Shown here one piece after another: positions 22,001 to 37,000 of a stretch of 64,000 bases of DNA. The notes under the pieces are model-generated. The model saw only the letters and a list, made by a program, of their open reading frames with translations. It had not been told where the DNA came from and did not search any database. Position 1 is the first letter of the stretch. Each line of letters begins with the position of its first letter. Location: positions 88,324,651 through 88,388,650 of the forward strand of contig OY757026.1 of assembly GCA_963580285.1 (NCBI GenBank), in the 5' to 3' direction. Source of the stretch: Lucinisca nassula (lineage: Eukaryota; Mollusca; Bivalvia; Lucinida; Lucinidae). The position numbers and the translations under genes are program-made.

Positions 22001-25000
22001 ACAGAGATATCAGCAATGAAAAAGGTTTAACACTAAACTTTGACGAAAAATTAGATGAACAGACAGACAGACAGCCCACCCAGGGGCTTGACCCTGGGAC
22101 TTAGATATTCCATATGAAAGGTAATGCTATAGAGATATCCTTTACCAAACATGAAGAGAATCTAATTTGTGGTTACAGAGATATCAGCAATGAAAAAGGT
22201 TTAACACTAAACTTTGACGAAAAATTAGATGAACAGACAGACAGACAGCCCACCCACGGGCTTGACCCAGGGGCTTAGATATTCCATATGAAAGGTAATG
22301 CTATAGAGATATCCTTTACCAAACATGAAGAGAATCTAACATGTGGTTACAGAGATATCAGCAATGAAAAAGGTTTAACACAAAACTTTGACGTAAAAGT
22401 AGATGAACAGACAGACGGACAGACAGACAACCCACCCAGGGGCTTGACCCAGAGGCATAGATATTCCATATGAAAGGTAATGCTATAGAGATATCCTGTA
22501 CCAAATATGAAGAGAATCCAACCTGTGGTTACAGAGATATGAGCAATCAAAAAGGTTTAACGCAAAACTTTGACATAAAGGTTGACGAACGACCGAACGA
22601 ACGTACGAACGAACGAACAAACGAACGAACCAACGAACGGACGAACGGACGGAAAGACGAAAACTATATACCCCCTGACATACTTCGTATGCCGGGGCTA
22701 TAATTAAGTAAATTTCATAGCAGTTGATAGTTGATGTAAAATGTGTCAAAGTCACTGGACCAAAAAATATAGGCCATGGTCACCAGGTCAAGGTACATGC
22801 CAAATCAGTACATTGAGGAGAAGTACTATGCAAAGTTTGGTGGCTGTAGGCCATTTATTTTAGGACATATTGAACATTGACGTTTGTTTGTTTGTTTGAT
22901 TTGAGGTTTAACGTCCCCGTCAACACTGTAAAGGTCATTTTGGAGACGTTGCTTCCAATTTTGTGGGACTTTTACCCGACATTGAGATGAAATGACTTCT
23001 CAAGCCCTGTCGCCCAATGAAACTAATAGGGTTTATTAGCATGGACGGTCCGCCTCGCTGTTCCTGGACAGGCTTAGATCCTCTAAACGGTTTACCAGTA
23101 CTAGTGTGCGGGCCAGATTCAGCTCTGCGTGGAAGCATCATGCAGCCCATATATTTCTTCAAGGAACATTGACGTAAAAGTCGCTGGAGTGCATAATATA
23201 GGTTAAGGTCACTAGGTCAAGGTACCCACAGAGTAAGTAAATGTAGGAGAAGCACTATGCAAGGTTTGGTGGTTGTAGGCCTTATAAGAAGATATGGAAT
23301 GTCGACCTAAAATGTGTTAAAGTCAATGGAGTGCAAAAAATAGGTCCAGGTCACCAAGCCAAGGTACCTGCATAGTCAGTACATCTAGGAGAACCACTAC
23401 GCAAGATTTGGTGGTTGCAGGCCTTTTATTTGAGAAGATCTGGAAAATTGACGCAAATTGTATCAAAGTCAATGGAGCGTAAACTAGAGAAAGTGACCAG
23501 TGGGTCACGTATACCCCCGGCCAGCGTCACCCTCTGATATATCTTTCGAGCTTGTATGTGATATGAATGCAGTCAAGAAGCTATAAGAATCTATAAATGT
23601 GCTTGTAAAAGCTAAACCAAACATAAAATTTCTAAATGGACCAAGGGAGTGAGGGCATCAAATAGAACATACAGGCATCTATAAACTTTGACATAAAACT
23701 TTAAGCAAATGCAAAAATTTCTAAGTCCGTGACCTTGAGGTCAAGGTTACCATGGGTGGGCGAAGGGACATGCATCAAGAAATCATTTATCAAAAAGGAA
23801 GAGAATCTAAAATGTGGTTACAGGGATATCAGCCATGAAAAAGGTTTAACACAAAACTTTGACGTAAAAGGAGATGAACAGACAGACAGACAGCCCTACC
23901 AGGGGCTTGACCCAGAGGCTTAGATATTCCATAGGAAAGGTAATGCTATAGAGATATCCTTTACCAAACATGAAGAGAATCTAACATGAGGTTACAGAGA
24001 TATCAGCAATGAAAAAGGTTTAACACAAAACTTTGACGTAAAATTAGATGGACAGACAGACAGACAGCCCATCCAGGGGCTTGACCCAGGGACTTAGATA
24101 TTCCATATGAAAGGTAATGCTATAGAGATATCCTGTAACAAACATGAAGAGAATCTAATATGTGGTTACAGAGATATCAGCAATGAAAAAGGTTTAACAC
24201 AAAACTTTGACGTAAAAGTAGATGAACAGACAGACGGACAGACAGACAACCCACCCAGGGGCTTGACCAAGGTGCTTAGATATTCCATATGAAAGGTAAT
24301 GCTATAGAGATATCCTGTACCAAATATGAAGAGAATCCAACCTGTGGTTACAGAGATATGAGCAATGAAAAAGGTTTAACGCAAAACTTTGACGTAAAGG
24401 TTGACGAACGACCGAACGAACGTACGAACGAACAAACGAACATATGAACGAACCAACGAACGGACGAACAGACGGAAAGACGAAAACTATATACCCCCTG
24501 ACATACTTCGTATGCCGGGGGTATAACTAGAGAAAGTGCCCAGTGGGGCACGTATACCCCCGACCAGTGCCATCCCCTTTTAGTGGAAATGAAAATTTGT
24601 TTGTAGCATTGAACCTTTCCATATAAACTTTCCATTTAGTCCACTGAGAATAACTATTGCATTTCAACAAATATAGAATAATTTATCATATCCAAAGATG
24701 AGACTGCTTGTCTTTGCTGAATAATAAAAAATCAAAGTTTGTTGCAATTTGGAACAATTTCAACTGGAAACAACAAACATAGAATAGGCTGTCATAGAAC
24801 ATTTGCTGAATTAAAGTAGCTGTATAATGACATAATAAAGCAATGCATTTTTTATTATTACTTGCATTTATTATTGTCTGCATTTCAAGAGAAAATATTA
24901 TGCAAAATTTAACAGTTCTGGTCACTGTTGTTTCTAAGATCACAAGGACCAATATACATGTATAAACTGACAAATATGACAAGGGTCACAGCATAAAGAA

Positions 25001-28000
25001 ACAACAAACTAACTAATAATGAACAGATGGAAAGACAAAAACTATAACCTTTGATATACTTTGTATGCAAGGAGTATAATGAAAACACTTATCAAATCCT
25101 GTACCATATACTATTATGCGATGTATATATGTGAATTTATTGTAATAAATATTGTTTAAACCAAAACAGTTAACACAAAACTTGGACGTGATCAAAATGT
25201 GTAAGTCCTTATTATTGACCCATAGCCCCACCCGGGGGCTTGACACAGGAGCTTAGATATTCCATATGAAAGTTAATACTATAGCTATATTCTGTACCAA
25301 ATATGAAGAGAATCTAACATGAGGTTACAGAGATATAAGCAATCAAAAAGGTTTAACACAAAACTTCGACTTAAAAGTTGACAAACTGACAGACAGCCCA
25401 CCCAGGGGCTTGACCCAGGGGCTTAGATATTCCATATGAAAGGTTATGCTATAGAGATATCCTTTACCAAATATGAAAAGAATCTAACATGTAGTTACAG
25501 AGATATGAGCAATCAAAAACATTGACGTAAATATTGATGAACGGACTGACGGGTGAACAGCCCACCCAGGGGCTTGACCCGCGAGCTTAGATATTCCAAA
25601 TGAAAGGTATTGCTATAGAGATATCCTGTACCAAATATGAAGAGAATCAAACATGTGGTGACAGAGATATGAGCAATCAAAAAGGTTTAACACAAAACTT
25701 TGACGTAAAAGTTGACAAACGGACAGACAGCCCACCCAGGGGCTTGACCCAGGGGCTTAGATACTCCATATGAAAGGTAATGCTATAGAGATATCCTGTT
25801 CCAAATATGAGGAGAATGCAACATGTGGTGACAGAGTTATTAGCAATCAAAAAGGTTTAACACAAAACTTTGACGTAAAAGTTGACAAACGGACAGACAG
25901 CCCACCCAGGGGCTTGACCCAGGGGCTTGGATATTCCATATGAAAGGAAATGCTATAGAGATATCCTTTACCAAATATGAAGAGAATCTAACATGCAGTT
26001 ACAGAGATATGAGCAATCAAAAAGGTTTAACACAAAACTTTGACGTAAAAGTAGATGAACAGACAGACGGACAGACAGACAGCCCACACAGGGGCTTGAC
26101 CCTGGGGCTTAGTTATTCCATATGAAAGGTAATGCTATAGAGATATCCTTTACCAAATATGAAGAGAATTTAACATGTGGTTACAGAGATATGAGCTATC
26201 AAAAAGGTTTAACGCAAAACTTTGACGTAAAGGTTGACGAACGGCGGGACGGACGGAAGAACGAACGAACGAACTAACGAACGGACGGAAAGACGAAAAC
26301 TATATACCCCCTGACATACTTCGTATGTCGGGGGTATAAATATAGGTCAAGGTCACCAGGTCAAGGTACCTGCAGAATCAGTACATCCAGGAGCAGCATT
26401 ATGCAAGATTTGATGGTTGTAGGCCTTTTATTTGCAGAGATCTGGAACTTCGACATAAAAATTTGTCAGTCGCTGGAGCGTAAAATATAGGTCAAGGTCA
26501 CCGGGTCAAGGTACCTGCAGAGTCAGTACATCCAGGAGAAGCACTATGCAAGATTAGATGGTTGTGGGCCTTTTATTTGAGATCTTGAACTTTGACGTAA
26601 AATGTGTCAAAGTCAGTGGAGAGTAAAATATAGGTCAAGGTCACCATGTCAAGGTATCTTCAGAGTCAATACATCTAGGAGAAACACTATCCAAGATTTT
26701 ATTGTTGTAGGCATTTTATTTGAGAAGATCTGGAACATTGACATAATTTGTGTCAAACTCCCTACTGGAGCGCAAAATATAGGTCAAAGTCACCAGGTCA
26801 AGGTGCTTACAAAGTGAGAATGTCTATGAGATGTTTCATGTAAGGTTTGATGGTAGCTGAGGTTTGTAAAATAAAAACTTTGACGTAAATGTCGAACTTC
26901 GAAGTAAATGTTAACAGACAGATGGATGCATGGATGCACGGATGAACGGACGGAAAATCGGACGCCTATGTCGCAACCTGCTATAAGCAGGTGCGACAAA
27001 AATGCATGGTTGACATGGACATCATTATGACATTTCTTAATCCTGCCATATTGTTATTACACGTGTGGTCATACAATTTTTATTACACCACGTTATCCAC
27101 TGCTTATCAACGTCATATGATAATACAGACTCTTGTTATAGTGTAAAAAAAAAAAAATCTCCAGGCATTTGATTGGACAGTGCAAGGGTAGTTTTGTTTG
27201 TTTATTTTCCATATACCCCAGGCCTGTGAGCAAAAATATATTACCCTCACACGCTTGCCTTTGCTGAATTGCGATGTCCGCCATCTTGGATTTACTGCAG
27301 CTGATAAGAAATACAAGCAAAATAATTTCATGCACCATCAATAAATAGAATTATAAAACTTTTTGGTTGTTTTACATACATTAGGTACCGTATTTAAATG
27401 TTTTCCGTTATAAAGCTCATTCTTATATGACATCTAAGCATTCTCCCATTGAGCTCCGTGACCAACATAGTGCATGCAGAAGGGTGTGTTTGAAGTCACA
27501 TATAAACATGTACTTCTGATGGCGTCCACTACAAAAGCATCCCATGGAAAACTTTGCAGCAACGTACAAAATATCATCAAAAAAGCGTTCAAGTATAACA
27601 AATTCGCTATTTTGATTCTAGGATCACATTCCCTATCTGAATGCGATATTAATGGCTCGGGCAAATATCGCTCTCAGGCGGGCAATGTTATCCCATGTTC
27701 CCCATCAACAATCAAAATAACTTAAATTGTTTACTGAGACAATCCCTTTCTTACAACCACCAGCCTTTTGATTCCCCACCAATCTGGGCTTGGAGAAAAA
27801 GACTGGGCTGCATGGTGCTTCCACGCAGAGCCGAAAACAACCAAACTTGAGAACCGACCGCTTAGGTCTAAGCCGGCCCAGGAAAAGTGGTGCGAGGCCT
27901 ACCACTCCTTAAAGGTGCATTATTGAGCTACCGGGTCTCAAATTTTTTTTTCTGGTTTTTATCTTCAATTCATACTCCTTGGTCATGTTTACACTTTTGG

Positions 28001-31000
28001 AGCCAAATACAGCTTCAGAACTTGGTGAAAATGGTCGTTTTCATTCGTGTTTACCCTTCGCTCTGAACATGTGTTCGGAATTTCTGTTCTAAAAATAAAT
28101 CTGTCACCTTACACATACATGGCGACAGTATCGTCTCTGAGTGTCGTTACTTATGGCATGGTATTCAGCGTCATATTTTTTTCCGATTCAGGCATGGCCT
28201 AAGCAAACAAGGCCAAAATGAACGTCGCATAACATCATATATGGGGATTCTATTTTTGTCATGAACTAAAAATAGATCTAACTAGTGTTCGAAACCTAGT
28301 TAGGGAATCCCTCTCAAACTCGTTTACCTGTCATCATAATTGTTTGTATTTTTGCATAAAATGCATTCATTTGTATTGTTTTAAAGAAAAATACCGGCTA
28401 TATGTATTTTATTTTTGGAAGCATTTTTTACCGATAGCTCAATAATGCACCTTTAAACTCTACCGGTTTCTTTGAGCAGTAGATTTCATCTCTATGTTGG
28501 GTAAAAGTCCCACAAAAGCAGAAGCAATGTCTCCAAAATTGCCTACTAGTGTTTTTCCTTTATTTTTTGATTTGGGTTTAAGGCCCTTTCAAGATTATTT
28601 CACTCATATCTAGCTGATCCTTAATCAGAGGTGTGTGAAAACTAGAGTACCCAGAGAAAAACCACCTGACCATCAGTTGTCACATATGATCCGAGCCAGG
28701 CTCAAACCCAGTGTTGAGAGACCTAATGATTAAGAGTCGGCGCTCTTATCCACTAGGCCACAGAGGCCTATCAAACTACTAGTGTTGATAGGGCCATAAA
28801 ACCACAACATAAACAAACACACCAGGGCCCCCGCCCATCGGGGCTTGAAGAAATATATGGGCTGCATGATGCGTCCACCCAGAGGTGAAACCGACCGCAA
28901 ATGAGTACTGGTAAACTGCTTAGAGGATCTAAGCCTGCCCAGGAAAAGTGGTGCGAGGCCCACCACTCCTTGAACTCTAGTGGTTTCTTTGAGCAGTAGA
29001 TTTCATCTCTGTGTTGGGTAAAAGCCCCACAAAAGCAGAAGCAATGTCTCCAAAATGACCTAAAGAGTTGATGGGACATAAAACCTCGACATAAACAAAC
29101 ACACCAACCTTTTGTAAGCTGCGAGAGCATGAGAAACCTCTGACTCTGAAGGTGTAGTTGTCTCCTGTTTGACATCAGCATCACTTATACCAGATTCTCT
29201 CTTAAGTAGTTCCTCTGTACCCTAGAAACAGAATAATTTACAGATAATATGATCCTTAGAGGATCTTACATGAGTGTTCATGTATTACTGAATATATTAA
29301 ACTTGTTGAGGAAAAGGGATAAAATGCTCGGCAAAGCCACGCATTTTATCCCTTTTCCTCAACTTGTTTAATAAATTCAAATATTCCACCATTAGTAAAA
29401 GCAACGTCGTTAATGACGTCGTACATGTAACATTACGAGGCGTATCTAACTAATTTGCAGATTTAATCCACTAGTGGATTATCAGAAGCCTCCGTGGTGC
29501 AGTGGTTTCGCTACTTGCCTTGTAAACCAGGGGTCGCAAGATCGATCCCGGGCTTCTCCAGACTTTCGGATGAGTCTTTAAACCGAGGTCCTGTCCTTGT
29601 ATGACCTTAGCTGTTGGTGGGACATAAAACTCAAACACTCACTGGTGGATTATCAAATTTACAACATGGCGTTATTACATTCTAAGACGCGACGTCACGA
29701 TCCCGGGCTTCTCCAGACTTTTTGATGAGTCGGACTAAACAAAATTAGTGTATACCGCAACAGAGGTAAGGGCGAGGATTATGGCCATGTAAAATGGATT
29801 TAAGCCCCCCAGTGGAATTTCCAAGGCGGTTCTTCTGTGGCGGTATATTTATGTTGTTGTTTGTTACTACTTACTGCGGACATATACATTGATTACGGTA
29901 AAAACATTAACCGTGGACAGAGTTCTCGGAAACGCCGAATGCGGTGTATTTTTACACCTGTTTTTGCTTTTGAATGCATAAAATTTCCTGCCGTGGATTC
30001 TTAATTCCACGATGGAAGGCATATTTGATATCTTATCATTTCAGATTTACCTACTGCAGAAAAAAATGGCAGTACCCATGAATAAAAAACATGTCGAAAC
30101 TAGAAATGTGTCCAGATGACACAGATGCCCCCGCCAAGGGCCCCGCCTCACCCCGAAATAGCCAAATTGACCTTGACCTTGAAAGTCGAATTAGCTCAAG
30201 ATATTGTCAACAGGAACATTTGTGAGAAGTTATATTGAAATTGGTGAAAAAATGTAGTCGCTAGAGCCATGGCAATGATTTTCTAAAAATAGCCACAGTG
30301 ACCTTGACCTAGAAAGTCGAAATCGCTCGAGATAATGTCATAAGGAACATTTGTGTGAAGTTATATTGAAATCGGTGATGAAATGTAGGCGCTATAGCGA
30401 TGACAAAGTTTTTCTAAAAATAGCCACAGTGACCTTGACCTTGAAAGTGGAACTCGTAAAAGATATTGTCATAAGGAACATTTGTGTGAAGTAATATTGA
30501 AATTGGGGAAAAAATGTAAGCGCTAGAGCAATGACAAAGTTTTTCTAAAAATAGCAACAGTGACCTTGACAGTCAAACTCGTTCGAGGTATTGTCATAAG
30601 GAACATTTGTGTGAAGTTATTTTGAAATCAGTGAAGAAATGCAGGCAAAGTTTTTCTAAAAATAGCCAGTGACCTTGACCTTGAAAGTGGAACTCGCTAG
30701 AGATATTGTCATAAGGATCATTTGTGTGAAGTTATATTGAAATTAGTCAAGAAATGTAAGCGCTAGAGCGATGACAAAGTTTTTCTAAAAATAGCCATAG
30801 TGACCTTGACCTTGAAAGTCAAAATAGGTCGAGATATTGTCATAAGGAACATTTGTGTGAAGTAATATTGAAATTGGTGAAGAAATGTAGGCGCTAGAGC
30901 GATGACAAAGTTTTTCTTAAAATAGCCACAGTGACCTTGACCTTCAGGTGATGACCTTGAAAGTCGACCTCGCTCAAGATATTGTCATAAGGAACATTTG

Positions 31001-34000
31001 TGTTAAGTTATATTGAAATCAGTGAAGAAATGTAGGCGCTAAAGCAATGACAAAGTTTTTCTAAAAATAGCCACTATGACCTTGACCTTGAGGCCATGAC
31101 CTTAAAGGTCGAACTTGCATGAGATATTTTTATAAGGAACATTTGTGTGAAGTTATATTGAAATTGGTGGTACAAATACCTTAACCAAAGTCTTAAACAT
31201 TAAAAATTTTCTAATTCTGTGACCTTGACCTTGAGGTCATGGGTATGGGTGGGGGTATTGCTGAATAAACCATTTGACCTATATGTATCATCATAGTAAA
31301 TATAAACCAAATTTATTGTATGGTTATGAAAATATGAGCTGAAGTTCTACCTGGTACAAATACCTTAACCTGGGTCTTAAACATTAAAAATTTCAAAGTC
31401 CACGACCTTGACCTTCAGATCATGGTTATGGGCGGGGGTATTGCTGAATAAAACTTTGGTACAAATACCTTAACTTGGGTCTTAAACATTAGAAATTTCT
31501 AAGTTCGTGACCCTGACCTTGAGGTCATGGGTATGGATGGGGGTATTGCTGAATAAAACTTTGGACCTATATCTATCATCATACTAAATATAAACCAAAT
31601 CTGTTTTATGGTTTGGAAAACATGAGCTCAAGTTCTACCTTGTACAAAAACCTTAACCTGAGTCTAACAGGATTACGTACGTACATACACACTTTCGTAC
31701 AGAAGGACGTACATTCGGACACCCGTACGCACGTACCCACGGACGCACGTATGGAAAACCGAAAAACTCTATGCCCCGGCATCATCCGATGCGGGGGCAT
31801 CAAAATTTTCTGGTTTTTACACCGGGTAGGCTTTTTCAAAGACAGCTTTCTTTCTATATATACTGCAACGCCCCCACACAAGGATGACATGCAGGTGTAT
31901 ATTATATACATCCCCAGGTTTGCATGCTTAAGCAGGAGCTTGGTAGTACTAAGGGCCTATGAACTTCAGCCTTTAGCTGAAGAGAGAGATATAGTAGATA
32001 AACATATTTGTCATTCAGCCACCAAGTTTGCTGTGTGTGTTACCGAAGGCCAAGACAAGCTTCCTACGCTATACTGGTTACCAAAACTTCATAAAAGACC
32101 TTACAAAGCACGGTTTATTGCAAATTCTAGCTCTTGCACTACCACTGAACTTTCTAAATTATTAACTTCCTGTCTTACTGCTATTAAAACGCATGTGATT
32201 AAATATTGTGATAAAGTCTTTGAAAGATCAGGAAGAAATCTGTTTTGGTCTATAAAAATTCGAATGAGCACCTCTTGTGGCTGATCTGTTCTTGTATTGT
32301 TATGAAAGAGACTTCATTTTGTCGCTTTCCATTGATAACCAATCTGAAATTATTGAAGCTTTTAGCTCTACTTCTAGATATTTAGATGATTTATTAAATA
32401 TTGATAATACCTATTTTGATGGTTTGATCAGTCAGATTTACCCCCTAGAACTTCAGTTAAATAAAGCAAATTCTTCTGATACCGAAGCCCCGTTTTTGGA
32501 TTTACATCTATCTATTGTAGATGGATTTGTTTCGTGCAAAATTTATGATAAACGCGATGACTTTGATTTTGAGATTGTAAATTTTCCTTTTTTGGATGTG
32601 TAATATCCAGTTATCAGCCTATCATTTGATAGATCTAGTAATAGATCTTATTGTGATGTCAATAACGTTACGTCGCTTATGACGTTAGTTACTGTTCCAT
32701 AGTTACATTGTTATCATCTGAAGAACACATCTATCACACAACTGAGAGTCTTTCAATTAATGATATCACCCGAAACGGGCATTGGCCCGTTTCGGATGTT
32801 ACATTGGCGACGAGGAAAAAATGGAAAAGGGGATAGAAGGACAGAAGAATATGGTCTAAAGCAGAGAAAGGGAGAATGAAGATTAAAATATTAATGACAT
32901 ATTGTCAAGCAGCCTGGGAAAACCACAATAGAAGATGCCAGAGAGGCAAGAGAGGCAACAGAAAATGCCAAGAGAGGCAATAAAAGATGCCAAGCGGTAA
33001 CATAAGATGTCAAAAGGCAACTAAAGATACCAAGAGGGGCAATAGAAGATGCCAAGAGGCAACTGAAGATGCCAAGAGAGGCAATAGAAGATGCCAAGAG
33101 AGGCAATAGAAGATGCCAAGAGGCAACTGAAGATGCCAAGGGAGGCAAATGAAGATGCCAAGAGGCAAGAGAGGCAACAGAAAATGCCAAGAGAGGCAAC
33201 AGAAGATACCAAGAGGCAACTGAAGATGCCAATAGAGGCAATAGAAGATGCCAAGAGGCAACTGAAGATGCCAAGAGAGGCAAATGAAGATGCCAAGAGG
33301 CAACTGAAGATGCCAAGAGAGGCAAAAGAATGCCAAGAGGCAATAGAAGATGTGAAGAGGCAATAGAAGATGCCAAAAAGAGGCAATAGAGGATGCCAAA
33401 AAGAGGCAATAGAAGATGCCAAAACGAGACAATAGAAGATGTCAAGAGAGGCAATAGAAGATGCCAAAAGAGACAATTGAACATGACAATAGATGCAATA
33501 GGAGATGCCAAGAGAGGCAAAGAGGCAACAGATGCTGCTGCAGACCTTCGACGACGTTCTAGCAATACCGGGAAAATAAAATGCGATAAAGAAATGGGAT
33601 CAGAGACATAAGTGACAAGTTAATGAACATTTACTGTTAGGCTTATCTTCGACCGCATTATTGTTTCATATTTCAAAGTAACTCAAATAGGAACGAATTG
33701 TAATACCGACTCCTTGATATCCTTATTCAACAGTTGTTAAGATTCGTAGAAATAAACTGTCTTTTAAAAGAAAAGGAGAGATGTAATATCCAGTTATCAG
33801 CCTATCATTTGATAGATCTAGTAATAGATCTAATTGTGATGCCAATAACGTTACGTCGCTTATGACGTTAGTTACTGTTCCATAGTTACATTGTTATCAT
33901 CTGAAGAACACATCTATCACACAACTGAGAGTCTTTTAATTAATGATATCACCCGAAACGGGCATTGGCCCGTTTCGGATGTTACAGGATGGTGATGTTC

Positions 34001-37000
34001 CTCGTGCGCCATCCTATGGCATTTATATTTCGCAATTAATTCGATTTGCTAGAGTGTGTAGTAATGTAACTGACTTCAACACTCGTAATTAATTATTAAC
34101 GGCTAAACTCCTTAATCAGGGTTATCGGTACCATAAACTACGCAAAGCCTTTTCAAAATTTTATAGACACCATTCTGATTTAATTTCAAAATTCAATATT
34201 GGACTTAAATCTCTTCTGCAACAAGGTCTATCGGAACCCGAATTTTATGGTGACTTAGTATATAAATTCAGAAAAATATATAACCGCAATGACTTCAGCA
34301 CCCAATTTCGTAAAATCATTCTTCGATATAAAAAGATTGGGTACAACATGGATATTATACGACAGACTGCATGCATGGTAGTTAACCCAATCACGGTTGG
34401 CAACTTTGCTTCCCTCTTTAATTGCACGCCGGTGGGTCAGGCCTCAGATTCTATGACGGCTCCAACGTAAAGGCTTATCGAAAATTAGAGAGATAATGTT
34501 GGTTGGTGCCTGATGCTCTGTCTCTGGTCGGGCTCATCGGAGTCTAACTGTTGGTTTTCTTTTGCTCCAGCATTTCAGTGGTTTCTTGCTGTCGAGTCCT
34601 CACCGTTGTCTCACCTCTGTGGTTCTTTGATTTTTGTGTTCACGGAGATGTTGCACTGATGAGTTAGGAGGCCTTCATGCGGACTGAACAAATTATTTGT
34701 CTAAATCGCGACGGAAGTAAGGGCGAGGATTGTGGCCATGTAAAATCGATTTAAGCCCCCAAGTGGAAATCTTTCCACTGACCGTTCTGAGGCGGTTCTT
34801 CTGTGGCGATTTATTTATGTTGTTGTTTGTTACTTACTGTGTGTATCACATGTGTCTTTTTATTTTGGATGGTCATATGGCCATTTTGTGGGAAAGTAAC
34901 TTTCATTATGGCCTTCCTTTTTTTAGGTTTCCATTAAGGTCTGGTCGCTTAATGTTTGTGTTCCTTTCTCTTTTGTGTCTTTGATGGGTGGAGTAAGTTA
35001 ATTGTATCGATTCCTGATCTTTGTTTTACTTCTACTTTGCAGGATGTCCGAGTCGCTAGTCTTTGATGTGAACTATTGATCTGCAGCTGTTTATCTATCT
35101 ATTATTAGTGGTTCTGCCACACACCCTCATGAGGATTATGGGCAATTTTAAAAAGTTTGGAAAGTGGTTTCATTTCCTTCCTGAAAAAGTGAAAATTACA
35201 GAATTGCATTAATTTTCAAAGGCACAGGGATGTTGCTAGCAAGAAAGCATATATTTGCTGTAATAACCAAGAGTACCTCCAAACTCTTCTTCTTCTGCGA
35301 CAGGCATTTCAAAAAGAAATCAGAATCATACTTTGGGAAAAAATAACATACAAAGCTGCAGACATATTAAGTTTCCTGAAAATTGCGGAAGACTCCCGAA
35401 AAAATAGCTATTCTCCCCCTCACGAAATTCAGGAAAAAACTCCTGAAAAAAAATATGAAAATTCTGTTTTTATTTTTAAAGCCACGCTTGTATTTTCGTG
35501 AAATCCAGCTGAAAATTCTGAGTTAATCTGTGAGTAAATAGGTAAACTGATAATGGTAAATGCACTCTCCCATATTATCAGGGATTAAAAGACATCAGAG
35601 ACACCAAATGGAATCATCCACCTATCCACTACTGCACAAACTACAATTGAAATCCTGTTAAGTAGTCCTATTAAAACATACCATTGAAATCCATCAATAA
35701 TGGATCTGTTAATGGGCAATTTTAACAGGGACAGACACCAAAAATGTTAAAAGTAGAAGTAAAACAAAGATCAGGAATCGATACAATTAACTTACTCCAC
35801 CCATCAAAGACACCAAAGGGAAAGAAACACAAACATTAAGCGGCCAGACCATAATGGAAACCTAAACAAAGGAAGGCCATAAGGACAGTTACTTTCCCAC
35901 AAAATGGCCATATTGCCATCCAAAATAAAAAGACACAAGTGATACACACAGTAAGTAACAAACAACACCATAAATAAACCGCCACAGAAGAACCGCCTTG
36001 CAATGGGCAGTGGAATGATTTCCACCGGGGGCTTAAATCGATTTTACGTGGCCACAATCCTCGCCCTTACTTCCGTCGCGATTTAGACAAATAATTTGTT
36101 CAGTCCGCATGAAGGCCTCCTAACTCATCAGTGCAACATCTCCGTGAACACAAAAAATCAAAGAACCACAGAGGTGAGACAACGGTGAGGACTCGACAGC
36201 AAAAAACCACTGAAATGCTGGAGCAAAAGAAAACCAACAGTTAGACTCCGATGGGCCCAACCAGAGACAGAGCATCAGGCACCAACCAACATTACCTTGA
36301 ATTAGATCTCTCTAATTCTCAATAAGCCTTTACGTTGGAGCCGACATAGAATCTGAGGCCTGACCCACCGGCGTGCAATTAAAGAGGGAAGCAAAGTTGC
36401 CAACCGTGATTGGGTTAACTCTATGCATGCAGTCTGTCATATAACATCCATGTTGTACCCAATCTTTTTATATCGAAGAATGATTTTATGAAATTGGATG
36501 CTGAAGTCATTGCGGTTATATATTTTTCAGAATTTATACACTAAGTCACCATAAAATTCGGGTTCCGATTGACCTTGTTGCAGAAGAGATTTAAGTCCAA
36601 TATTGAATTTTGAAATTAAATCAGAATGGAGTCTATAAATTTTTGAAAAGGCTTTGCGTAGTTTATGGTACCGATAACCCTGATTAAGGAGTTTAGCCGT
36701 TAATAATTTATTACGAGTGTTGAAGTCAGTTACATGACTACACACTCTAGCAAATCGAATTAATTGCGAAATATAAACGCCATAGGATGGCGCACGAGGA
36801 ACATCACCATCCAAAAAAGGAAAATTTACAATCTCAAAATCAAAGTCATCGCGTTTATCATAAATTTGCACGAAACAAATCCATCTACAATAGATAGATG
36901 TAAATCCAAAAACGGGGCCTCGATATCAGAAGAATTTGCTTTATTTAACTGAAGTTCTTGGGGGTAAATCTGACTGATCAAACCATCGAAATAGGTATTA

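Larger units (their letters stand above)
21241..26999 (+). mobile_element. Outer pearl/HINE-like element D, nesting three others and a SINE
   Basis: The 5' end has a short hairpin (CCGC-AGAAG-GCGG) then TGTCGCACCTGC (21262-21273). The 3' end has GCAGGTGCGACA (26987-26998) after a microsatellite (GGATGAACGGACGG), so 12 subterminal bases are complementary. Its own cores (about 127-132 bp, with TATAGGTCAAGGTCACC) lie at 22703-22882, 23164-23483 and 26340-26935. Confidence 0.75.
31915..34467 (+). pseudogene. Penelope-like reverse transcriptase pseudogene, split by an LTR element
   Basis: Reads LPTLYWLPKLHKRPYKARF, then SRYLDDLLNID, APFLDLHL, then after the LTR insertion PSYGIYISQLIRFARV and EPEFYGDLVYKF. 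The PKLHK motif points to a Penelope-like enzyme; the class is tentative. An internal deletion near 32262 removes the segment before ADLFLYCYERD, including the expected first catalytic motif. A stop at 34087 and the insertion at 32599-33986 also break it. Confidence 0.7.

Noticed and set aside
21700..26330. CRISPR array from regularly spaced repeats
   Set aside because: The 174-bp tandem cores have no unique spacers, and the context is eukaryotic pearl elements.
32891..33611. Leucine/serine-rich 224-residue frame and its plus-strand counterpart
   Set aside because: Both arise from translating the 20-24-bp minisatellite of the miniature LTR element; open on several frames at once.
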